Below, piece after piece: positions 41,654-50,347 of a stretch of DNA of 64,000 nucleotides. The stretch is from Paramesorhizobium salinisoli. GTDB taxonomy: Bacteria > Pseudomonadota > Alphaproteobacteria > Rhizobiales > Rhizobiaceae. A model generated the notes under the pieces. That model worked only from the letters and a program-made list of their open reading frames with translations. It had not been told where the DNA came from and did not search any database. The stretch's first letter is position 1, and every line of letters starts with the position of its first letter. The stretch spans positions 62,001 to 126,000 of the forward strand of contig NZ_QOZG01000004.1 of the NCBI RefSeq assembly GCF_003335045.1. Reading direction: 5' to 3'. A program made the translations under genes and the position numbers.

Positions 41654-42085
41654 TCAGCCTGCGTCGGCAACGAAACCTGCGGCTTCGATGCCCGCCACCG
41701 CGGCGATCTCGTCATTATCGGAGGTATCGCCGGAAATGCCTGCAGCGCCCAGGATCTCCCCCTTGGCATCCTTGATGAGGACGCCACCGGGAACCGGCAC
41801 GATGCGGCCGCCGGAAACGCCTGAGAGACCTTCAAGGAAATGCGGGCGGTCCTTCGCCTGATTGTGAAGCCAGCGCGAGCCGGCGCCCACGGCGAGCGCA
41901 GCGAAGGCCTTGCCTGAGGCAATCTCGAAGCGCAGGATCGAGGTTCCGTCCTGCCGCTGGAAGGCCTTGAGATTGCCGCCGGCGTCAAAGATTGCGATCG
42001 CCAGCGGCTTCATCTTCATCTCGTCCGCTTTGGCAAATGCGCCCTTGATGATCTGGTTTGCCTTGTTGAGTGTCAGCCGCGCCAT
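41654..42085 (-). CDS. GlcG/HbpS family heme-binding-like protein
   Basis: 143 residues matching the GlcG/HbpS (DUF336) family: LTLNKANQIIKGAFAKADEM, PLAIAIFDAGGNLKAFQRQD, PVPGGVLIKDAKGEILGAAG and GISGDTSDNDEIAAVAGIEA. In Streptomyces HbpS binds heme and senses redox, while GlcG is encoded with glycolate genes; the function here is unknown. No signal peptide. The gene converges on rpmF and lies 123 bp downstream of phaR on the same strand. Confidence 0.85.
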   Translation of the reverse strand: MARLTLNKANQIIKGAFAKADEMKMKPLAIAIFDAGGNLKAFQRQDGTSILRFEIASGKAFAALAVGAGSRWLHNQAKDRPHFLEGLSGVSGGRIVPVPGGVLIKDAKGEILGAAGISGDTSDNDEIAAVAGIEAAGFVADAG

Positions 42086-42208
42086 GGAATTCTCCTGAAA
42101 TTATCAATCCGGCCTTTTTAGCGCAGCCCGGCGCGAATGCACGGCAAATTCCGGTGATTTCATGGAAAAACTGTTTGTTCCAGGGGTATATTGAGGTGGG
42201 ATTGGCGC

Positions 42209-42826
42209 TTATTTGGCGATCTCGTCGATCTTGCGCTGCATTGCGGCAATCTGTTCCTTCAATTCGCGCAGGTCATCGCTCGACTGCTTTGCTGCCTCCG
42301 GTTCGCCCCTCGGTGGTTCCGCAGCCTTGCCGTTGGGCATGCCGCCGAGCGGGAAGGGTGTAAACATGCTCATTGCCTGCTGGAACATCTCGGTGTTGCG
42401 GCGCACCTGCTCCTCGATCAGCTTGACGGGCAGGTTCATGCTCATCAGCTCGGCAGGCGACTTGCCGAAAGCCGCGGTAAGCTGCTCGCGCATCCGCTCC
42501 TGCTCGCGCACGAAAGCCGTCATCGATTGTTCAAGAAAACTTGGTACGATCATCTGCATCTGGTCGCCGTAAAAGGCGATCAACTGGCGCAGGAACGGGA
42601 TCGGCAGCATGTTCTGGCCGTCCTTGTTCTCCAGTTCGAAGATGATCTGCGTCAAGACGGCATGGGTGATGTCCTCGCCCGTCTTGGCATCCTGGACGCT
42701 GAATTCCTCGCCTTTCTTGACCATCTCGGCCAGATCCTCGAGCGTCACATAAGTGCTCGTTCCGGTGTTGTAGAGCCGGCGATTGGCGTATTTCTTGATA
42801 AGCGTATGGTCCGATTTTGATGCCAA
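42209..42826 (-). CDS. phaR: Polyhydroxyalkanoate synthesis repressor PhaR
   Basis: 205 residues. The N-terminal PHB/PHA accumulation DNA-binding domain (LIKKYANRRLYNTGTSTYVT, LEDLAEMVKKGEEFSVQDAK, TGEDITHAVLTQIIFELENK) is followed by a helical region (FLRQLIAFYGDQMQ, PSFLEQSMTAFVREQERMR) and a charged coiled-coil end (DLRELKEQIAAMQRKIDEIA). PhaR senses PHB and represses phasin and other PHB genes. It is divergent from phbA across 271 bp that contain a 3 x 12-bp tandem repeat. Confidence 0.95.
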   Translation of the reverse strand: MASKSDHTLIKKYANRRLYNTGTSTYVTLEDLAEMVKKGEEFSVQDAKTGEDITHAVLTQIIFELENKDGQNMLPIPFLRQLIAFYGDQMQMIVPSFLEQSMTAFVREQERMREQLTAAFGKSPAELMSMNLPVKLIEEQVRRNTEMFQQAMSMFTPFPLGGMPNGKAAEPPRGEPEAAKQSSDDLRELKEQIAAMQRKIDEIAK

Positions 42827-42924
42827 GATCGCCTCCCGATCACATTTCTTATTGTTGTTTATAATCTCCCGGTCATGAGGATAGGCCCAATTTCGTCATA
42901 ATTCAAAGCGTTTTGTGCATTGCG

Positions 42925-42960
42925 AAGTCGGGGGCAAAATCAGGAGCTAAATCAGGGGCA
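42925..42960. promoter_or_regulatory. 3 x 12-bp tandem repeat between phaR and phbA
   Basis: Three consecutive 12-mers: AAGTCGGGGGCA, AAATCAGGAGCT and AAATCAGGGGCA. It lies in the middle of the divergent region, 98 bp from phaR and 137 bp from phbA. It could be a regulator-binding array or a slipped-strand repeat; no known motif assigned. Confidence 0.45.
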
Positions 42961-43097
42961 AGGTTTGAGCTTAATCTCGCCGGAGTGCTTCCCAGACCGC
43001 TTCATTGTGCAGTGCCCTTGCCAAGCCGTCTTTTCTCGTTTCATCTTGTGGTGAAGAGACCAGACCGGAGCATACCGGCAATCCAGGAGGACAATTC

Positions 43098-44291
43098 ATG
43101 ACCAGTTCGTACGGGAACGGCAGCATCGTCATCGCAAGTGCGGCACGCACGCCTGTCGGTTCGTTCAATGGCGTATTCGCCAATGTTCCCGCGCATGAGC
43201 TGGGTGCGGCTGCGATACGCGAGGCGCTTTCGCGCGCCGGGATCGAGGCTGCCGAGGTCGACGAGGTGGTCCTGGGGCAGGTGCTGACTGCCGGCGAGGG
43301 GCAGAATCCGGCGCGCCAAGCGGCGATGGCAGCAGGACTTGCCAAGGAGACAACCGCATGGAGCCTCAATCAACTCTGCGGCTCCGGCCTGCGTGCGGTC
43401 GCCATCGGTATGCAGCAGATCGCCACGGGCGATGCGAAGGTGATTGTCGCCGGCGGGCAGGAATCGATGTCGATGGCGCCGCATTGCGCGCATTTGCGCG
43501 GTGGCGTGAAGATGGGCGACTTTCAGATGGTCGACACCATGATCAAGGACGGGCTTATGGACGCCTTCTTTGGTTATCACATGGGAATCACCGCCGAGAA
43601 CATCGCGCGGCAATGGCAATTGAGCCGCGATGAGCAGGACAATTTTGCCGTCTCTTCCCAGAACAAGGCGGAAGCAGCGCAGAAGGCGGGGCGCTTCCTG
43701 GACGAGATCGTCCCGGTCACGGTGAAGGCGCGCAAGGGCGAGGTCGTGGTTTCCGAGGATGAATATATCCGCCATGGCGCGACGCTGGAGGCCATGGCCA
43801 AACTGAGGCCGGCCTTCGACCGGGAGGGTACGGTGACCGCCGGCAATGCCTCGGGGATTAATGATGGCGCGGCAGCCGTGGTGCTGTTGAGCGAGAAGGA
43901 GGCGGTGCGGCGCGGAATCGAGCCGCTGGCGCGCATCGTCTCCTGGGCGACGGCGGGTGTCGATCCCTCGATCATGGGAACCGGTCCGATCCCCGCCTCG
44001 CGCAAGGCGCTGGAAAAGGCGGGCTGGAACGTTCAGGATATCGATCTGGTGGAGGCCAATGAAGCCTTTGCCGCACAGTCCTGCGCCGTCAACAAGGAGC
44101 TTGGCCTCGATCCGGCGATCGTCAACGTCAATGGCGGCGCGATCGCCATCGGCCATCCGATCGGCGCCTCCGGCGCCCGCATCCTCAATACGCTCCTTTA
44201 CGAACTGAGGCGGCGGGACGCGAGGAAGGGGCTTGCGACCTTGTGCATCGGTGGCGGAATGGGTGTCGCGCTTTGCGTGGAACGCCTGTGA
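43098..44291 (+). CDS. phbA: Acetyl-CoA acetyltransferase (beta-ketothiolase)
   Basis: 397-residue biosynthetic thiolase condensing two acetyl-CoA. The nucleophile Cys is in [20 protein letters not shown], His in [20 protein letters not shown], and the second Cys in [25 protein letters not shown] seven bases before the ATG at 43098 and the family start ([17 protein letters not shown]) fix the start; a frame to 43005 is excluded. First gene of phbAB; the polymerase phaC is not in the window. Confidence 0.96.
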   Translation: MTSSYGNGSIVIASAARTPVGSFNGVFANVPAHELGAAAIREALSRAGIEAAEVDEVVLGQVLTAGEGQNPARQAAMAAGLAKETTAWSLNQLCGSGLRAVAIGMQQIATGDAKVIVAGGQESMSMAPHCAHLRGGVKMGDFQMVDTMIKDGLMDAFFGYHMGITAENIARQWQLSRDEQDNFAVSSQNKAEAAQKAGRFLDEIVPVTVKARKGEVVVSEDEYIRHGATLEAMAKLRPAFDREGTVTAGNASGINDGAAAVVLLSEKEAVRRGIEPLARIVSWATAGVDPSIMGTGPIPASRKALEKAGWNVQDIDLVEANEAFAAQSCAVNKELGLDPAIVNVNGGAIAIGHPIGASGARILNTLLYELRRRDARKGLATLCIGGGMGVALCVERL

Positions 44292-44351
44292 AGAATTGCG
44301 TATAGCCGGCTATATCGAGAGGCCGGAGGACAGATCATAAAGCGAGGGGAT

Positions 44352-45077
44352 GTGGGAAGAGTCGCACTGGTTACAGGCGGATCGCGCGGCATCGGCGCTG
44401 CCATTGCCATCGCATTGAAAAAGGCCGGTTACAGGGTCGCCGTCAATTATTGCGGAGGCGACGAGGTTGCGGCACGCTTCAGCGTCGACAACGATATCCC
44501 GGCCTATCGTTGGGACGTTTCCGACTACGAGGCCTGCATCGCGGGCATTGCCAGGGTGGAGGCGGATCTCGGTCCGGTCGAGGTGCTGGTAAACAATGCG
44601 GGTATCACCCGCGACGCGATGTTCCACAAGATGACGGTCGAGCAGTGGAAGGAAGTGGTCGATACCAATCTTTCGGGCGTCTTCAACATGACGCATCCGA
44701 TCTGGCCGGGAATGCGCGAGCGCAAATTCGGCCGCGTCATCAACATCTCATCGATCAATGGCCAGAAAGGGCAGGCGGGACAGGTCAATTATTCCGCGGC
44801 CAAGGCCGGCGATATCGGCTTTACCAAAGCGCTGGCGCAAGAGGGTGCGCGGGTCGGGATAACGGTCAATGTCATATGTCCGGGCTATATAGGCACCGAG
44901 ATGGTGCGCGCCATGGACGAGACGGTGCTGAAAGAGCGGGTGCTGCCGCAGATCCCCGTGGGAAGGTTGGGCGAGCCAGAGGAGATGGCTCGGATCGCCG
45001 TCTTCCTCGCATCGGACGATTCCGGCTTCATCACAGGTTCGACCATTACCGCCAATGGCGGGCAGTATATCGCTTGA
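44352..45077 (+). CDS. phbB: Acetoacetyl-CoA reductase
   Basis: 241-residue NADPH-dependent SDR making (R)-3-hydroxybutyryl-CoA for PHB. GRVALVTGGSRGIGAAIAIA cofactor loop, catalytic Ser/Tyr/Lys in NISSINGQKGQAGQVNYSAAK, and PhbB-typical NNAGITRDAMFHKMTVEQW. The start is GTG at 44352, with GAGGGGAT just upstream; the ATG two bases before is out of frame. It is 60 bp after phbA in one operon and is followed by a short hairpin. Confidence 0.95.
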   Translation: MGRVALVTGGSRGIGAAIAIALKKAGYRVAVNYCGGDEVAARFSVDNDIPAYRWDVSDYEACIAGIARVEADLGPVEVLVNNAGITRDAMFHKMTVEQWKEVVDTNLSGVFNMTHPIWPGMRERKFGRVINISSINGQKGQAGQVNYSAAKAGDIGFTKALAQEGARVGITVNVICPGYIGTEMVRAMDETVLKERVLPQIPVGRLGEPEEMARIAVFLASDDSGFITGSTITANGGQYIA

Positions 45078-45089
45078 ATTGACCATGTT

Positions 45090-45108
45090 CCGTTTTGTTT
45101 CAAAACGG
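45090..45108 (+). terminator. Hairpin downstream of phbB
   Basis: CCGTTTTG, loop TTT, CAAAACGG: perfect 8-bp stem 12 bp after the phbB stop, without a following T-run. Confidence 0.5.
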
Positions 45109-45195
45109 CACAAATGATTAACGTAGCGCGGAGCTGAAACCGATCGGAGACCGATAATTTTTCCTGCCTATGCGGAAATCGGCGACAAGGACACT

Positions 45196-45262
45196 ATATC
45201 TGGTGAGAACAAAGCAGGAAGACTTGTGAAAAGCTGATTCGTCGCCGATTCGTTCCGCGTTT
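45196..45262. repeat. Duplicated block, copy 1
   Basis: Begins ATATCTGGTGAGAACAAAGC and ends with a 21-bp core (45235-45255) that recurs with one change at 45507-45527. Both cores hold two GATTC sites 11 bp apart. Confidence 0.6.
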
Positions 45263-45437
45263 GATCGAAGCATTAACGCAAAGGCACCTGGACGCTGCGT
45301 GTAGTTTAAGCAAGCATAAGGAATTGTTGAGATTTTCCTAAATATCGAACCCAGGGTCAGTTCGTGCCCGCACAGTGTGCGGCAAAGGTTAACAGCCGTG
45401 TTCCCATATGGCGTTTTGGGTTTCCGGTCGATTCAGC

Positions 45438-45470
45438 ATGTGGTGGGGAAACACCTGATGGCCACCACAT
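45438..45470. promoter_or_regulatory. 9-bp perfect inverted repeat upstream of the helicase
   Basis: ATGTGGTGG (45438-45446) and CCACCACAT (45462-45470) flank 15 bp and adjoin the second duplicated block. Candidate protein-binding or RNA hairpin site. Confidence 0.4.
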
Positions 45471-45540
45471 ATCGCCGTGAACAAAGCGGGAATCGACGCG
45501 AGTCAGTGATTCGTAGCCGATTCGTTCTGTCCGCGTTCCG
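45469..45540. repeat. Duplicated block, copy 2
   Basis: Begins ATATCGCCGTGAACAAAGCG and contains the 21-bp core at 45507-45527, matching copy 1 at 20 of 21 positions. It ends in a related CCGCGTT segment. Lies ~105 bp before the helicase start. Confidence 0.6.
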
Positions 45541-45644
45541 TTTCTTAACAGGCGAAAGCAAAGGAGCCGGCGACATTCGGGTTTCGATGCGCTGCCGATA
45601 ATGTTATCGCAGGGTTTCAAACTGGAATTCGGTCTGTACAGAAG

Positions 45645-48600
45645 ATGAATCATCAGCCCGCAAACGAAATACCCCTGGTTGTTTCCGGCCGCGATGTGAC
45701 CGCGGTGCTGGGGCCGACCAATACCGGCAAGACTCATCTCGCCATCGAGCGGATGCTGGCGCATGAGAGCGGAATGATCGGGCTGCCGCTGCGGCTTCTG
45801 GCGCGCGAGGTCTATGGGCGTGTCGTCGAACGGGTGGGGCCGGCCCATGTCTCGCTGGTGACAGGCGAGGAGAAGATCGTTCCATCCGGCGCGCGATACT
45901 CCGTCTGCACTGTCGAGGCGATGCCGCGTCGGACCGATGTGGCTTTTGTCGCCATCGACGAGGTGCAATTGGCGGGCGATCTCGAGCGCGGCCATATCTT
46001 CACCGACCGTATTTTGCATCTGCGCGGGCGGCAGGAGACGCTTCTGCTCGGCGCTGCCACGATGCGCGGCATATTGGAAAAGCTCCTGCGCGGCATTTCC
46101 GTCGTTACGCGACCGCGCCTTTCGCATCTGGCCTATGCCGGACCGAAGAAGATCACCCGCCTGCCGCGCCGCTCCGCGATCGTCGCCTTTGCCGCCGATG
46201 AGGTTTATTCCATCGCCGAACTGATTCGCCGCCAGCGGGGTGGCGCTGCGGTCGTCATGGGCGCGCTCAGCCCGCGCACGCGCAATGCACAGGTTGCGCT
46301 CTATCAGTCGGGCGACGTGGATTTCCTGGTGGCAACCGATGCCATCGGCATGGGTCTTAATCTCGACGTGGATCATGTCGCCTTCGCGCAGGATCGCAAG
46401 TTCGACGGCTACCAGTTCCGCAACCTGACCGCTGCCGAATTGGGCCAGATCGCCGGCCGCGCCGGCAGGCATCTGCGCGACGGCACGTTCGGCGTTACCG
46501 GCCGGGTCGATCCGTTTGACAATGAAATGGTGGAGAAGATCGAGGCGCATGCCTTCGATCCGGTGAAGGTGCTGCAATGGCGTACTGCGCGGTTTGATTT
46601 TTCTTCGATCGAAGCTTTGCGCCACTCAATCGATACGCCGGCGCCGGTGGAGGGGCTGGTGCGCGCTTTGCCTTCCGTCGATAGCCAGGCGCTCGAGCAT
46701 CTGGTTCGTGATGCGGATATTGCCAAGCTGACGGATACGCCTGGGCGCGTCGAAATGCTTTGGGATGCCTGTGCTCTGCCGGACTATCGCAAGATCGCGC
46801 CGGCGCAGCATGCCGACATCATCGCCGCGATCTATAATGATCTCGTCCGCCGCGGTCATGTGGACGAGAACTACATGAGCGAACAGGTGGATCGGGCGGA
46901 CCGGACCGATGGCGAGATCGATACCTTGTCGCATCGCATCGCCCAGATTCGCACTTGGACTTTCGTGTCGCACAGGCCCGGATGGCTTGCCGATCCGACA
47001 CATTGGCAGGAAAAGACGCGCGAAATAGAGGACAGACTGTCCGATGCGCTGCATGAAAGGTTGACGAAACGCTTTGTAGACCGCAGGACAAGCGTGCTCA
47101 TGAAGCGTCTAAGAGAGAATGCCATGCTTGAAGCCGAAATCAGCCCGTCCGGTGACGTCCTTGTCGAAGGTCACCTTGTAGGGCAATTGGAAGGGTTCCG
47201 TTTCACCGCCGATACCCAGGCCGAGGGGTCTGATGCGAAGGCGCTGAAGGGAGCCGCACAAAAGGCGCTTGCCGCAGAGTTCGAACGCCGGGCCGAGCGG
47301 TTCGCCGCGTCGGCCAATGGCGATTTCGCGCTGGGGTCGGACGGCGTGCTGCGCTGGATCGGCGCGACCATCGCCATGCTGGTGGCGGGCGAGGATACGC
47401 TGAAGCCACGCGCTGTGCTTCTGGCGGACGAGCAATTGACGGGGCCGGCACGCGACAAGGTTGCCGCACGCGTCGATCGTTTCGTCGCCCATCATCTGGA
47501 AACGGTCCTGAAGCCGCTCCACGACCTTGCCAATGCCGATGCGCTGACGGGCATGACCCGCGGCCTCGCCTTTCGGATCGTGGAAAACCTAGGCATCCTG
47601 CAGCGTCGCGACGTGGCGGAAGAAGTGCGCGGCCTCGACCAGGATTCGCGCGCAGCGCTTCGCCGGCTCGGCGTGCGCTTCGGCGCCTATCATGTGTTCG
47701 TGCCGGCTCTGTTGAAGCCCGCGCCCGCAGGGCTGATCACGCTACTCTGGGCGCTGAAAGAAGATGCGCGCGAGCGGCCCGGTTATGGCGATGTCGTCCA
47801 TGTGCTGGCCGCAGGCCGCACATCCGTCGTTACCGATCAGACCTTCGATCCGATGTTCTACAAACTCGCCGGCTTCCGCATTCTCGGGCGGCGTGCCGTG
47901 CGCATCGACATTCTGGAGCGTCTGGCCGATCTCATTCGCCCGGCCCTCGCATGGCGTCCCGGCTCCGGGCCGCGGGCGGACGGTGCCTATGACGGCAGCC
48001 GCTTTATCGTCACCCCAGCCATGATGTCGATCCTCGGCGCGACCGCCGATGACATGGAAGAGGTGCTGCGCAATCTCGGTTATCGTCATGAGGCGGTCGA
48101 TGCCGCGGAGGTGACTGCCAAGCTTGCCGAACTTGAAGCTGCCACCGCGGAAAAGCCGGAAGCGCTGACTGCTGAAACACCCGATGGGGTGGAGGCAGTT
48201 GCGCCCGAAGACACCGATGCTGCGGCGGAGGTTCAGGCTGAAGCGCCGGCGGAGATCCAGGCGGAAATACAGGCTGCTGTCGAGGTCGAATCGCCTGTCC
48301 AACCGCAAGATGAAGCACCTACCGAGGTTGCCGCGGCGGAGCCTTCTGAAGCCGTTGCCTCGCAAGAGGCTCCGACTTCCGCTCCGGCGTCAGCGGCGGA
48401 GGACGCGCCCAAGCCGGTGCTGTTGTGGCGGCAGGGGCGTTTCGAGGGGCGGGGCCGCAGGCCGGATCAGGCTCGCAACCGGCCACGCAGCAATCATGGC
48501 CAGGCTGGTCAACCCGGCGAAGCCGTGGATGGCAAGGGTGCCGAACAGGGCGAGCGCCGCAGCAATTCCCGGGGCAGGCATGGCCAGGGCAGCGGGAAGG

Positions 48601-48857
48601 ATGGGGGCAAACGCTTCCATAAAAGCCAGCCAACCGGCCAATCGGGCGATGTCCGGCCTGAAAACCGTGACGGCCATAATCGTGACGGATCGAACCGCGA
48701 TGCGCGTAAAGGGAATGGCGCCAAGGGGCATCATCCGAATCGTGACAGCGGCAAGCCTCATGAGCGGCATCACGAGCGGCAGGAGCGTCCGGTGAAGGTC
48801 GATCCCGATTCACCCTTCGCCAAGCTGGCGGCGCTCAGGGAACAGTTGAAAAAGTAG
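45645..48857 (+). CDS. Suv3-like ATP-dependent RNA helicase with long disordered tail
   Basis: 1070-residue superfamily 2 helicase like the mitochondrial RNA helicase Suv3. Walker A GPTNTGKTHLAIERML near residue 25, DExH-type FVAIDEVQLAGDLERGHIFT, motif III LLLGAATMRG, and motif VI QIAGRAGRHLRDGTFG are intact, followed by Suv3-like helical domains. From about residue 830 it becomes Ala/Glu/Pro-rich, then from about 925 Arg/Gly/Asn/His-rich, ending with a compact DPDSPFAKLAALREQLKK. The tail probably binds RNA or partners. It starts a cluster with the S4 protein, whose ATG is 5 bp after its stop. Confidence 0.9.
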   Translation: MNHQPANEIPLVVSGRDVTAVLGPTNTGKTHLAIERMLAHESGMIGLPLRLLAREVYGRVVERVGPAHVSLVTGEEKIVPSGARYSVCTVEAMPRRTDVAFVAIDEVQLAGDLERGHIFTDRILHLRGRQETLLLGAATMRGILEKLLRGISVVTRPRLSHLAYAGPKKITRLPRRSAIVAFAADEVYSIAELIRRQRGGAAVVMGALSPRTRNAQVALYQSGDVDFLVATDAIGMGLNLDVDHVAFAQDRKFDGYQFRNLTAAELGQIAGRAGRHLRDGTFGVTGRVDPFDNEMVEKIEAHAFDPVKVLQWRTARFDFSSIEALRHSIDTPAPVEGLVRALPSVDSQALEHLVRDADIAKLTDTPGRVEMLWDACALPDYRKIAPAQHADIIAAIYNDLVRRGHVDENYMSEQVDRADRTDGEIDTLSHRIAQIRTWTFVSHRPGWLADPTHWQEKTREIEDRLSDALHERLTKRFVDRRTSVLMKRLRENAMLEAEISPSGDVLVEGHLVGQLEGFRFTADTQAEGSDAKALKGAAQKALAAEFERRAERFAASANGDFALGSDGVLRWIGATIAMLVAGEDTLKPRAVLLADEQLTGPARDKVAARVDRFVAHHLETVLKPLHDLANADALTGMTRGLAFRIVENLGILQRRDVAEEVRGLDQDSRAALRRLGVRFGAYHVFVPALLKPAPAGLITLLWALKEDARERPGYGDVVHVLAAGRTSVVTDQTFDPMFYKLAGFRILGRRAVRIDILERLADLIRPALAWRPGSGPRADGAYDGSRFIVTPAMMSILGATADDMEEVLRNLGYRHEAVDAAEVTAKLAELEAATAEKPEALTAETPDGVEAVAPEDTDAAAEVQAEAPAEIQAEIQAAVEVESPVQPQDEAPTEVAAAEPSEAVASQEAPTSAPASAAEDAPKPVLLWRQGRFEGRGRRPDQARNRPRSNHGQAGQPGEAVDGKGAEQGERRSNSRGRHGQGSGKDGGKRFHKSQPTGQSGDVRPENRDGHNRDGSNRDARKGNGAKGHHPNRDSGKPHERHHERQERPVKVDPDSPFAKLAALREQLKK

Positions 48858-48861
48858 GCTG

Positions 48862-49263
48862 ATGATTGCGGGCGACAGGCAGCGTATCGATAAATGGCTG
48901 TTTTTCGCGCGCGTCGTCAAATCCCGATCCCTGGCGGCGAAGCTCGCCACGGGCGGACGTGTGCGCGTCAACCGTGAAAAGGTGGATCAGGCAGCTCATC
49001 CCGTGAAGATCGGGGACGTGCTGACCATCACGCTCGAACGGCGGGTTCTCGTCTACAAGGTTCTCGCCACGGGCCATCGGCGCGGCCCGGCGGAAGAAGC
49101 GCGCTTGCTCTACGAGGATGTGTCGCCGCAGCCATCGCCGGGAGAAGGCGGGCGGGCAGGACTGGCGGAATTGCCGCCCCAGCGTGAGGCGGGGAGCGGG
49201 CGCCCGACCAAGCGCGAGCGCAGGCAGACAGACCGGCTTCGCGATCGCGGCGACAACGAATAG
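48862..49263 (+). CDS. S4 domain RNA-binding protein (Hsp15-like)
   Basis: 133 residues. The N-terminal S4 fold reads QRIDKWLFFARVVKSRSLAA then GGRVRVNREKVDQAAHPVKI, the RNA-binding alpha-L motif of heat-shock protein Hsp15. The C-terminal third is Arg/Glu-rich with no fold. Hsp15 recycles free 50S subunits carrying nascent chains; the same role is inferred. Nearly contiguous with the helicase, so likely co-transcribed. Confidence 0.87.
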   Translation: MIAGDRQRIDKWLFFARVVKSRSLAAKLATGGRVRVNREKVDQAAHPVKIGDVLTITLERRVLVYKVLATGHRRGPAEEARLLYEDVSPQPSPGEGGRAGLAELPPQREAGSGRPTKRERRQTDRLRDRGDNE

Positions 49264-49264
49264 A

Positions 49265-49283
49265 ATGCGTCGTTACGACGCAT
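49265..49283. promoter_or_regulatory. 19-bp perfect palindrome between the S4 gene and fdxA
   Basis: ATGCGTCGT, central T, ACGACGCAT begins 2 bp after the S4 gene stop. It could end the helicase-S4 transcript or be an operator for fdxA (start 49529). The remaining 245 bp before fdxA show no gene. Confidence 0.45.
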
Positions 49284-49528
49284 ATGATGTTACAAGTCAT
49301 CGAGATGGGAAATCGCGCGTTGCGAAAGCGCGTTCTGGCTTGTGCAGCCGGTGGGCTAGTAAAATATTCCACGTTTCATCGCGATGACAGATATGGTTTG
49401 GCGTTCTGCGGTGAAGCGCCGCTGGTACAGGTCCGTGCTCTTGCCAGCGGGCTACAAAATCGTTACCTCACACCCCATATCCGGCCTTATCTCGCCCATA
49501 TCTGGAATAACGTCTCAGGAGTTCGACA

Positions 49529-49867
49529 ATGACCTATGTCGTGACCGACAATTGCATCCGCTGCAAATACACGGATTGCGTTGAGGTCTGTCCGGTTGAT
49601 TGTTTCTATGAGGGCGAAAACATGCTCGTCATCAATCCGGACGAGTGCATCGATTGTGGCGTTTGCGAGCCCGAATGCCCGGCGGAAGCCATTCGTCCCG
49701 ATACCGAACCAGGCCTCGACAAATGGCTGGAAATCAACACGGAATATGCGAGCAAATGGCCGAACCTGACGGCGAAGAAGGCTGAACTGCCCGAAGCCAA
49801 GGAAATGGATGGCGTCGAGGGCAAGTTCGAGAAGTTCTTCTCCCCAGAACCTGGCGAAGGCGACTAG
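49529..49867 (+). CDS. fdxA: 7Fe ferredoxin FdxA
   Basis: 112-residue seven-iron ferredoxin with one [3Fe-4S] and one [4Fe-4S] cluster. Cysteines sit in [20 protein letters not shown] and [17 protein letters not shown]. The Azotobacter-type C-terminal extension ([19 protein letters not shown]) is present. CAGGAG lies 7 nt before the start. Electron carrier; partner enzymes are not evident locally. The fdxA-carD order is common in Rhizobiales. Confidence 0.96.
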   Translation: MTYVVTDNCIRCKYTDCVEVCPVDCFYEGENMLVINPDECIDCGVCEPECPAEAIRPDTEPGLDKWLEINTEYASKWPNLTAKKAELPEAKEMDGVEGKFEKFFSPEPGEGD

Positions 49868-50347
49868 CGCATCGTCGCGCCAAGGATTTCAGATGCGAGT
49901 GCGTTCCTTGCGGGTTAATGTACCCGCGGCGATCCAGAAATTGCGGCCTCTCTTGAAATTAGTGGCTCATATAGTGGCTTGCCGAATGGACGTCTTGCCG
50001 GCTCATTTTTAGCACTCGCGGCAAATTGTTGATTCTTTCAGCTTTTTGTGTTAGTGTTCTGTTCATAATGTCGATGACTGAACGTCAACTCGTGGCGCAT
50101 ATGCGTTAATCCTGAAAGGGCTGCTTTTCTTTTCCCGGACTTCAACAGTGCCGGGCGGAAATGTGCGACTAAGCCTCGCCTCCAGCTTCCGCCCTTGCTT
50201 CCATCCTTCGGGACAAGATCTTGCGCTTTCTGGTTTTCGCCTTTCAGAAATGGGTCGACAGACCGGCTGTCCCGCATCTCAGGGCCGCCGGCTTACCATG
50301 TGTTAACCGGCGAATGCCGCCGGGCACAACAGGGAGTAATGAAGCGT
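49868..50347. other. 480-bp intergenic region between fdxA and carD
   Basis: No convincing gene. A TTGATT-N17-TAGTGT promoter-like pair lies near 50031-50059, and TAGTGGCT is repeated at about 49960 and 49973. A long 5' leader for carD, or an unannotated small RNA, would fit the space. I see no clear terminator in it. Confidence 0.4.

Larger units (their letters stand above)
45078..45644. other. 567-bp intergenic region upstream of the helicase gene
   Basis: No credible gene: a 74-codon frame at 45377-45601 has Arg-rich, non-conserved content. It contains the phbB hairpin, two related ~70-bp blocks, a 9-bp inverted repeat (45438-45470) and seven GANTC sites, five of them within 45430-45523. 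GANTC is the target of the CcrM methyltransferase in alphaproteobacteria, so cell-cycle-linked control is possible. Confidence 0.6.

Noticed and set aside
45377-45601. 74-codon plus-strand frame upstream of the helicase
   Set aside because: Arg-rich non-conserved composition, no ribosome site, and it overlaps the duplicated regulatory blocks.
49284-49532. 82-codon plus-strand frame before fdxA
   Set aside because: No clear ribosome site or family resemblance; it overlaps the fdxA start region and is probably its leader.
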